A DNA stretch of 64,000 bases from Lachnoclostridium sp. UBA5725. Lineage in GTDB: Bacteria > Bacillota > Clostridia > Lachnospirales > Lachnospiraceae. A program made the position numbers and the translations under genes. The notes below the pieces were generated by a model. That model was not told the DNA's origin. It made no database searches and saw nothing but the letters and a program-made list of their open reading frames with translations. Below, in pieces: positions 46,157-53,488 of this stretch; position 1 is the first letter of the stretch; each line of letters begins with the position of its first letter. The stretch covers positions 89,132 through 153,131 of the forward strand of contig DIGJ01000024.1 of the NCBI GenBank assembly GCA_002419585.1, in the 5' to 3' direction.

Positions 46157-46340
46157 TTTTTTCTCCTCTCAAAATAATTTGTTCCATTCTAACACAGTTA
46201 TTCTTGTATTAAAACAGGATTCCCTTGATTTGAAAAAATTTTACAAGTACTTAAAATAAACTTTGCAATATGCTTTATATATAAGATTACTATAATGTTT
46301 TAGCTGATTAATCATTGCATATTTAACTGCTTTCAAATAA

Positions 46341-46386
46341 AAATGGGGCTATTACCAACCTTTCGATAGTTAGCAACAGCCCATTC
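46341..46386 (-). terminator. Terminator of the second PHP gene
   Basis: AATGGGCTGTTGCTAACTATCG pairs imperfectly (one bulge) with its partner AATAGCCCCATT-side arm around GAAAG; the minus strand ends in TTTTTATTT. About 50 bases after the stop codon. Confidence 0.7.
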
Positions 46387-46436
46387 TTTTACATATTCAC
46401 TTTACATATCCGCTTTGCATTATTACAGAAAATGTA

Positions 46437-49400
46437 CTATTTTGTTTTCGTAACAACACCGTCTTTATCACAATAGTATTTCTTACCATTCACTGTTACC
46501 CATTTTAAAGTGATTAATTTACCAGATTTGCCTGCAACATATTTCTTGCCATCTAGCTTAAATACTTTACCTTTCACAATTTTACCTGTTTTCTTTGTAG
46601 TATAGTATTTTTTTCCATTTACTTCTACTATTGAGCCCGTTAAAACAGCACCTGTATCATCTGTGATATATTGGTTGCCATTGTCTGTTTTAATAATCGA
46701 AGAAACATATTTTTTGCCATTTTGATCTAAGATATACCGTTTACCATCCTCAGTCTTAACAATAGCATTCACAATTTTCTTTCCATCCGAAGAATAAAAA
46801 GCTCCATTTTTTTCTGTCGCTGCTACTATTTTGGTTTTAATTTCTGTTTTAACTGTTTCCACCTTATCCATCACAACAACTTTACCTTTTTCTGATGTGG
46901 TAGGTTTTTCCGGTGTGGTAGGTTTTTGTGGCGTTGTAGGTGTACCCGGATTAACAACTGGACCTGTAGGTCCTTGGTATGCTGTACATACAATATCTGC
47001 ACGGTCTCGAATACGAATGCGGGCAGGAAGTCCTTTAAACGTATTATCATAAGATGAAAGTCCAACTGCCGTAATCTGGCAACCTTCTGCAAGATTTGCA
47101 ATTACTTTATTTGTTGTAATATAACCATCAATAAAGATGCGAGCATCATTGCCATTCTTATCTCTTACCATAATCGTCTGTACTGCTCCATTAGCTAGCT
47201 CGAAACTTACCACCGTACCCGAAATCTTTACAAGACTTCCCAGATATGTTTTATCGTTAATCTCTTTTGCTGTAACTTCTTTTGGTGTTACTTTTGTAAT
47301 ACTATCATCTACCAATGTAGTACTGCTAACCTTCAACTGTCTTTCTTGCTGATAGGAAGAAGTCGTGCCTGTAATACGAACCTTTTGACCAACTTTATAT
47401 TCACCAGCTACTGGAAATGCATTGATACCAGCGGTATCGTCTTGTATATAGATACAATCAAAGAATGCTGTGTTCTTATCAAATCCGGAAGCATTGGAGG
47501 TTACAATACCTTCTACTGTAAACTTAATTCCCTCTTCTTTTTCTTTTTGAACATCTGAGATTTTATCTATCTTTGTTGGATTTAAATACTGTATTAGGTT
47601 TTGTAGAATCGTATAATTAGCATAATTAAGTTCTGCATTGGTATCTTTATCTTCTGCCTTAGCTTGGATTTCAAAATTACTCATAAATGCCGCACCATCA
47701 ACCAATACTAGTGACTGGTTACCATTTGCATGTGTTACCGTCTCACTTGCAAGCACCATCAAACGATTATCATCTTTTGCATATGCATATTTCGGTGTAG
47801 AACTTCCACCAAGACCATCATTATCACAATCTTTTGAATAAGTAGAAGCATGCCCAAATACAATTGGAGATACGGTGCTTGGTAACGTTGAAGTAGGATT
47901 TGCGTTCTTGTCTACTACATAAATACTACCGCCACCATACTGACTGAAAAGTTGTGTATATTTGTTGTCATTTTGATTATTTGCGTCATACACAATACCT
48001 TTGGTTAACGCATTATCCCAGTTGTAGGATGACAAGTACAATCTTGCTTTATTATTATCATTCTTATCGGTTGGTTTGTAAGCGCTCAATACGTCATCCC
48101 AAGTTCCATCATCACTGATACGTAAGGAAGCTCCAATAGCCTTTAACAGCTTATTTTGCTGTGCCGCCATATGATCATCGGCTTTAAAGGATTTATAATT
48201 TTCGTAATTATCAGACCATCCACACAAAACCAAAGTTCCACCTGCTTCTGAAAATCCTTTAATTGCTGCTATTTCTGTATCCAAGTAGTTGGAGTATGGT
48301 TCTCTTAATACCGTACCATTACGACGACTTGGCGCAGTCAATACAAGCATTTTAAACTTACCATTTTCATTTTTTGCTGCTGCAATCAACTCATCACTGC
48401 TATTAAGAATAACGCATCTTACATTGCTTTGTGCTGCAAGGGAGCTAAAATTGCCCATCATATCTTTGTAATTTCCGGCTACATATTCGTTAAAGTGACT
48501 ACCATCAATTCCTACATATACCAGTTTATTCGCATCTCTAACGTCTAATTCCAAATCCTTTACAAAACTGTAATCCACGCTATTTAGAGTAAGAACAGCT
48601 TCTACTGATATATTCTGTACCTTCGCTTTTGTAGGAGTGAACGTATGTGTACTTACAAAGCTTGAAGCTTTTGCTACGGTGCCTAGATTGCTATATTGTT
48701 CTAAAATGTTACCATCGAGCTTATAGGTCAAGGATTTTATGGTAGCATCTGCTGTTTCGCTGTTAAACAAGGTTGTTTTAATAGTCATTTCTTCATTCGT
48801 AACTGGTGTACTTGTACTGCTCTCTACACTTGAAATTCCAAGTGTTATCGCATCACCAACCCAAACCGGTGCGGTCACCGCAAGGTCTCCGTCTTTTTGT
48901 GTTACCCTTACATAATAGTAACTATAATCTGGAGTAAGTTCTGCTGTAAGTTCTTTGCTCTGCGAATTTACATCCCAAGCCATAACGACACGACCACTAT
49001 TTGCAATCAATTCTGCTTTTTTAATTGTATCATCTATATCATTTAATGCTATGTTAATGTTTAATTTTTCTGGTACTTTTTCAATAATACTTCCCATCAA
49101 TTGATCGTTTACTGTATATAAAATTTCTAAATTTTTATCTTCGCTTGCATATACTCTATGGTTCTTAATTGCATCGTAGATGCCTTGTTCTGTAAAATCA
49201 TCCGTTATGATAACATCACGAGCTTCATTTGCATTTCCCCATCTGCCTTTATGGTTATCCTGGTTATTTGTCGGAGCTACATGCCATCCTTTATCTAATG
49301 CCATTGTATAATAACTATAAGATGGGAAATATCCGCCACTTCCAATCGCACCTTCCCCATTTCCTACTTCAAGCAAATCAATACGGGTATCAATAATAGG

Positions 49401-52268
49401 ATCCCAGTAAGCAAAATCATTAAAAGTTCCAAAGGTTTTTCCCGGATGATTAAACTGACTTATCGAGCCAGCACCTTCTGACTTGCTTAAAAGGGCATAA
49501 TATGCCTTCATACCAGCATCCCCTGTTTTATTGTTTAACGTTGTATTATTACGGCTAACAATACCTGCTGTATTATAGGTATTTATATGTCCTGGGCCAC
49601 CAGACCAAGTCATTTCAAAACCACCAAGTGCGATCACTCCGTTATTTGTCTTAGAACTGTTAAAAGCAGCTATTTTATCCTTATAACTATTCCATAATTC
49701 TTGACTTTCTTTTGTCATTAAGCTCTTATCGTAGAGCGCGCTTTCCGAGTTAACTGCATTTTTTGAATCAAAATAATTAGAATGATCTGTAAATGCAACA
49801 AAATCAATATTATCACTTTCGTTAATTTTACTAATATAATCGAGAGCATCATCTAAAGTTCCAGCACCGTCAGAATAGGTTGTATGGCTATGTAACTGTC
49901 CAAAGTACAGACTATATTTTAGTGTACCTACAGTAAATGTCCACTCATAAGTTGTAGATTTTCCATCTGCACGGGTAATCACAACGTTTGCTGTGTAGCG
50001 TCCATCACCAAGATTCTCAGATAGTGTATAGGAAAATGTTCCCTTTGAATAACTCATGGAAACCGCATCTAGTTTAACCATTTCGCCTGCTTTTAACGTA
50101 AGCTTTGCAGTCGGATCTGACCCAATATTCGTAGCCGTTATGCTAATGAGCGGCTTCTTTTCGTCTCCAGTATTTCCATTGCGGGCAGGTGTCACGCCTG
50201 TAACCTGTGGTGCATCTGCAACTGATATTACTTCTACATCGGTGGTTGCTGTATTTCCCACTTTGTCTTTTGCTGTTACTTTAACGCTAAAACTAGAAAC
50301 TTTTGAAGTAAATACGTTTCCAGGAATCGTTACTTCCCATTTTGTCGTATCCAAAGTGCTCTGTACCAAAGCAACTTCTTTCGAATCGGTATTTACTGTA
50401 TAAGTCAATGTTGCTCCGGATACCGCTAGATTATCCGTAATCGTTACAGAAATCTTATAGTCTTTTCCTAATTCTGCACTGTCAAATGTAGGTAATGCTA
50501 TTGTAGGCGCTTTTGTATCATTGTTTATTCTATAATCCGCCGAACTACCATTACGAAGCTGGTCGGTTGTCTTATATTTAGACATCGCAGCATACAAATC
50601 AACCTTTTCACCAGCCGATACTCCATCTGGATAAGGTGCTGCTTTATGTATTGACATTGTTACTCCGTTGCCATCGGTTACTATCGTGTTATCACCACTC
50701 ACATATGTACCAAGAGTTATATTTCTAATTACAATATACTCCGATAGTAAAGAATCCTTTGCTGCCAACACTTCATCAAGCCCGGAAAATTCCTGTGGCT
50801 GTATCACACATGTAACATCAGCAGCTTTTGTAAGCACTTCCGTTGTCGGGCTAGCCAACTGCGGAAGTCCATTAAATTTATAAGCAGCACCCGTTACTTT
50901 TACAATATCACCAATATTGTTTGCCAAGCCACCTTTGACATATACCGGCAATGCATAAATCTGATCATCAATAACATCCTCTAAAATTGCTGAATCTAAC
51001 GCACCATTACTTCCATACTGATAAACAATCTGCCCAACTACAGTAAATGTCGGAGCATTATTAGCACTCGTAGCGGTCGTTTTATCGAGAACTTCCTTTA
51101 TGCTCATAGCACCAGCCGGAATTGTTGTAATCGGGTCTTTTAGCGTCGGATCTAACGGATCTTTAGCAAGTATGTAATTAAATACTGCAACATCACTCTC
51201 CGTATAGGTACCTGCCTTGTCTGCTAATACTTTTGCATAAATCGTAGTATCCTCGGTAATTGTAATTGGCGTTGAATAATCCATCCAAATACCAGCAGGA
51301 GAAACCGTCGTATACTGAATCACTGCTCCCGTCTGTGTACTGGTAAGTGTAATTGCAGTACCAGATGCAACGACTGAACCACTTGGCTGGCTCGCTGTTG
51401 GTGTTGCTGCTTTTGGTGTAGGTTCTGGTGTGCCCCCACCTTCCAGTGTATAGTTAAATACTGCAACATCGCTCTCCGTATAGGTACCTGATGCATCTGC
51501 TAATACTTTCGCATAAATCGTAGTATCTGCGGTAATTTTGATTGGAGTTGAATAATCCATCCAAGTATCTGTAGGAGATGTCATAGTATACTGAATTACT
51601 GCTCCTATTTCTGTGCTGGTAAGTGTAATTTCAGTACCAGAAGCAACAATTGAACCACTTGGCTGGCTCGCTGTTGGCGCTTGCGCTTTCTTAACTTCAA
51701 CTGGAGGCTGACTTTCACCTAATTTGTATAACGTAAACAAGGTTTTATATGCTGAACTATATTTTGGATTAGTTACTGTAGTATTTTTATAACCACGAAA
51801 CTTATTTGGATTATTCGTATCAGTAGAATTACTTGCTAAGGTCACGGCATCCGCTGCTGCTGATTTAAAAGTAAAGGTTCCATTGTTCTCGACAGCTGTC
51901 CATGAATAATTCCCCTCTAATATTCCATTATTAGCAGTCTTAGGTTTAATCGATTTTCCATTTGGATCGGTTAAAACTACTTGATCTGCTGAAACAGTTA
52001 ATGACCATATCAAACTACTATCGGGATTTATTATCTTCCCATCCGTAGCAGTAAGTTGCGTGGCGGTAATCCATGAGCCATCAAATATACCCATAGCATA
52101 TCCACTATTCACTACCATTACATACTTACCCGAAGTAAGTTCCGCTGCACTACTGATCTTTTCAAAAGTGCCAACACTTTGTTCTGCATATCCGCTGACA
52201 GGAATCATAGTTAGCACCATTATGATACTTAACATCACTGCCAAACATCGCTTTGCAAACGATTTCAT
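46437..52268 (-). CDS. Giant secreted PHP-domain hydrolase 2 with OB folds and C-terminal repeats
   Basis: 1943 aa. A signal peptide (about 1-28, GYA) is followed by a beta domain (30-190, FEKISSAAELTSGKYVMVV) that is similar in layout to one in the endonuclease at 53489. Two near-identical chitobiase-type modules (about 193-275, 286-365), an OB-fold domain (about 400-580) and two Ig-like domains (about 590-780) precede the PHP metallohydrolase (about 785-1045; GQLHSHTTYSDG, FTDHSNYF, FNHPGKTFG, NQDNHKG). Beta modules, an amidotransferase-like alpha/beta domain (about 1250-1410), paired OB folds (about 1570-1740), a Thr/Pro linker and six Lys-rich repeats (YYCDKDGVVTKTK end) follow. AAGGGGGAG precedes the chosen ATG; an 8-residue longer frame is disfavoured. 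Likely a surface phosphoesterase. Confidence 0.9.
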   Translation of the reverse strand: MKSFAKRCLAVMLSIIMVLTMIPVSGYAEQSVGTFEKISSAAELTSGKYVMVVNSGYAMGIFDGSWITATQLTATDGKIINPDSSLIWSLTVSADQVVLTDPNGKSIKPKTANNGILEGNYSWTAVENNGTFTFKSAAADAVTLASNSTDTNNPNKFRGYKNTTVTNPKYSSAYKTLFTLYKLGESQPPVEVKKAQAPTASQPSGSIVASGTEITLTSTEIGAVIQYTMTSPTDTWMDYSTPIKITADTTIYAKVLADASGTYTESDVAVFNYTLEGGGTPEPTPKAATPTASQPSGSVVASGTAITLTSTQTGAVIQYTTVSPAGIWMDYSTPITITEDTTIYAKVLADKAGTYTESDVAVFNYILAKDPLDPTLKDPITTIPAGAMSIKEVLDKTTATSANNAPTFTVVGQIVYQYGSNGALDSAILEDVIDDQIYALPVYVKGGLANNIGDIVKVTGAAYKFNGLPQLASPTTEVLTKAADVTCVIQPQEFSGLDEVLAAKDSLLSEYIVIRNITLGTYVSGDNTIVTDGNGVTMSIHKAAPYPDGVSAGEKVDLYAAMSKYKTTDQLRNGSSADYRINNDTKAPTIALPTFDSAELGKDYKISVTITDNLAVSGATLTYTVNTDSKEVALVQSTLDTTKWEVTIPGNVFTSKVSSFSVKVTAKDKVGNTATTDVEVISVADAPQVTGVTPARNGNTGDEKKPLISITATNIGSDPTAKLTLKAGEMVKLDAVSMSYSKGTFSYTLSENLGDGRYTANVVITRADGKSTTYEWTFTVGTLKYSLYFGQLHSHTTYSDGAGTLDDALDYISKINESDNIDFVAFTDHSNYFDSKNAVNSESALYDKSLMTKESQELWNSYKDKIAAFNSSKTNNGVIALGGFEMTWSGGPGHINTYNTAGIVSRNNTTLNNKTGDAGMKAYYALLSKSEGAGSISQFNHPGKTFGTFNDFAYWDPIIDTRIDLLEVGNGEGAIGSGGYFPSYSYYTMALDKGWHVAPTNNQDNHKGRWGNANEARDVIITDDFTEQGIYDAIKNHRVYASEDKNLEILYTVNDQLMGSIIEKVPEKLNINIALNDIDDTIKKAELIANSGRVVMAWDVNSQSKELTAELTPDYSYYYVRVTQKDGDLAVTAPVWVGDAITLGISSVESSTSTPVTNEEMTIKTTLFNSETADATIKSLTYKLDGNILEQYSNLGTVAKASSFVSTHTFTPTKAKVQNISVEAVLTLNSVDYSFVKDLELDVRDANKLVYVGIDGSHFNEYVAGNYKDMMGNFSSLAAQSNVRCVILNSSDELIAAAKNENGKFKMLVLTAPSRRNGTVLREPYSNYLDTEIAAIKGFSEAGGTLVLCGWSDNYENYKSFKADDHMAAQQNKLLKAIGASLRISDDGTWDDVLSAYKPTDKNDNNKARLYLSSYNWDNALTKGIVYDANNQNDNKYTQLFSQYGGGSIYVVDKNANPTSTLPSTVSPIVFGHASTYSKDCDNDGLGGSSTPKYAYAKDDNRLMVLASETVTHANGNQSLVLVDGAAFMSNFEIQAKAEDKDTNAELNYANYTILQNLIQYLNPTKIDKISDVQKEKEEGIKFTVEGIVTSNASGFDKNTAFFDCIYIQDDTAGINAFPVAGEYKVGQKVRITGTTSSYQQERQLKVSSTTLVDDSITKVTPKEVTAKEINDKTYLGSLVKISGTVVSFELANGAVQTIMVRDKNGNDARIFIDGYITTNKVIANLAEGCQITAVGLSSYDNTFKGLPARIRIRDRADIVCTAYQGPTGPVVNPGTPTTPQKPTTPEKPTTSEKGKVVVMDKVETVKTEIKTKIVAATEKNGAFYSSDGKKIVNAIVKTEDGKRYILDQNGKKYVSSIIKTDNGNQYITDDTGAVLTGSIVEVNGKKYYTTKKTGKIVKGKVFKLDGKKYVAGKSGKLITLKWVTVNGKKYYCDKDGVVTKTK
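46440..46860 (-). repeat. C-terminal surface-repeat array, copy 3
   Basis: About six Lys-rich units (for example NGKKYYTTKKTGKIVKGK) ending KWVTVNGKKYYCDKDGVVTK; same family as the arrays at 33677, 40596 and 55270. Confidence 0.8.
51179..51683 (-). repeat. Tandem duplication encoding two chitobiase-like modules
   Basis: Two copies of about 230 bases, offset by 276 bases (51179-51407 and 51455-51683), with long identical stretches. Both encode a module of the form PTASQPSGS(I/V)VASGT...YAKVLAD...GTYTESDVAVFNY. The near identity indicates a recent duplication inside the gene. Confidence 0.8.
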
Positions 52269-52517
52269 TAATACTCCCCCTTTTGAATACATATTTGTTT
52301 AAATCTTTTTCAACTGGATTTTTTACCCCGTTGAATATTTTATATGCTATTTTTACTCAATACATGACAAGCAATAAAATTTAAAAGATTTAAAATAAAC
52401 ATTGCAATTCTGGTTAACATAATATAATATAATAATTACACCACATAGTATTAATTACTATATGTTGTATTTTTATTAACCATTACAAGTATTTTTTATT
52501 ATGAAAGGGGTTATTCG

Positions 52518-53192
52518 ATGAAACAGTTAAGAGAAAAAGGACCAAAAGATCCCGGAAGTGCAATTACACATTTTATAGGTATGATGATGGCATTATTTGC
52601 TGCCACACCTTTATTAATAAAGGCACATAGTCAGCCTAATCCTGTTTATACGATTTCTTTGCTTATTTTTATCGTAAGTATGTTTTTACTTTATACTGCA
52701 AGTACGGTTTACCATACATTTGATATTTCCCCAAGAATAAATCGTATCCTCAAAAAATGTGATCATATGATGATTTTTGTTATGATTGCCGGAAGTTATA
52801 CACCCATCTGCCTTATCGTAATAGGTGGAACGCGTGGTATCGGGATGCTTGTCTTAATTTGGTCCATCGCAATCCTTGGTATGATTCTCAAAGCATTTTG
52901 GGTATTTTGTCCAAAGTGGGTTTCTTCCGTTATTTATATTGGTATGGGCTGGATGTGCGTCCTTACGTTTACTCCGATTATGGAAGCACTTCCAATTGGA
53001 GCGTTTCTATGGTTATTAGCGGGTGGTGTTATCTATACAGTAGGTGGAGTTATTTATGCTCTTAAACTCCCTATCTTTAATAGCAAACACAAAAATTTTG
53101 GCTCACATGAAGTATTCCATATTTTTGTATTAGCTGGAAGTGTTTGTCACTTTATACTCATGTATGAATTTGTATCAGCACTGCCAATTTAA
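52518..53192 (+). CDS. Hemolysin III / YqfA-family membrane protein
   Basis: 224 aa with seven hydrophobic helices. The family pattern is seen: DPGSAITHFIGM near the start, TASTVYHTFDISPRINRILKK with the conserved His, DHMMIFVMIAGSYTPICL, and SHEVFHIFVLAGSVCHF with the C-terminal His pair. It belongs to the HlyIII/PAQR fold, thought to bind a metal; the cellular role in bacteria is unclear. The start has GAAAGGGG upstream. It is divergent from the second PHP gene and ended by a long hairpin. Confidence 0.92.
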   Translation: MKQLREKGPKDPGSAITHFIGMMMALFAATPLLIKAHSQPNPVYTISLLIFIVSMFLLYTASTVYHTFDISPRINRILKKCDHMMIFVMIAGSYTPICLIVIGGTRGIGMLVLIWSIAILGMILKAFWVFCPKWVSSVIYIGMGWMCVLTFTPIMEALPIGAFLWLLAGGVIYTVGGVIYALKLPIFNSKHKNFGSHEVFHIFVLAGSVCHFILMYEFVSALPI

Positions 53193-53225
53193 TAAAAAAC
53201 AATTATAATTTTACAACGAAAATAT

Positions 53226-53291
53226 AATCCAAACCTTATTAAGTAAATGCTATCAAACAGAATTATGCATTTACTTAATAAGGTTTGGATT
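53226..53291 (+). terminator. Long perfect hairpin after the HlyIII gene
   Basis: A 25-bp perfect inverted repeat (left arm begins AATCCAAACCTTATTAAG, 53226-53250; right arm 53267-53291) around a 16-base loop, followed by TTTCT. It is unusually long for a simple terminator but sits right after the stop codon, and no transposase or target duplication was seen. Confidence 0.7.
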
Positions 53292-53432
53292 TTCTATATG
53301 CCCTTATCTTTATAAATCTACTTCGAGGCTATCTATTCCAGATTCCTGATAATACGTTTTTATAAAAATAAAATTTTTTTAAAAATGAAGCATGTCTTTA
53401 TAATTTTTTACATAAGCATTAGGATAGCTTGT

Positions 53433-53460
53433 TTGCACACTGGCAAGCGTAAATTATGTT
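53433..53460 (+). promoter_or_regulatory. Possible promoter of the endonuclease gene
   Basis: TTGCAC (53433-53438), 16-base spacer, TATGTT (53455-53460), 28 bases before the ATG. A TTTATA-N4-TTTACA repeat (53397-53412) lies about 20 bases upstream of the -35. Confidence 0.4.
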
Positions 53461-53488
53461 ACTTTAAAAATGGGTATGGGGGTATGTT

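Noticed and set aside
46246..52410. Short repeated motif AAAATAAAC(T/A)TTGCAAT at about 46250 and 52393
   Set aside because: About 17 bases of AT-rich similarity, found only twice and in different contexts; chance is sufficient.
53226..53291. Insertion-sequence end
   Set aside because: No transposase, no second end and no flanking duplication; position right after a gene favours a terminator.
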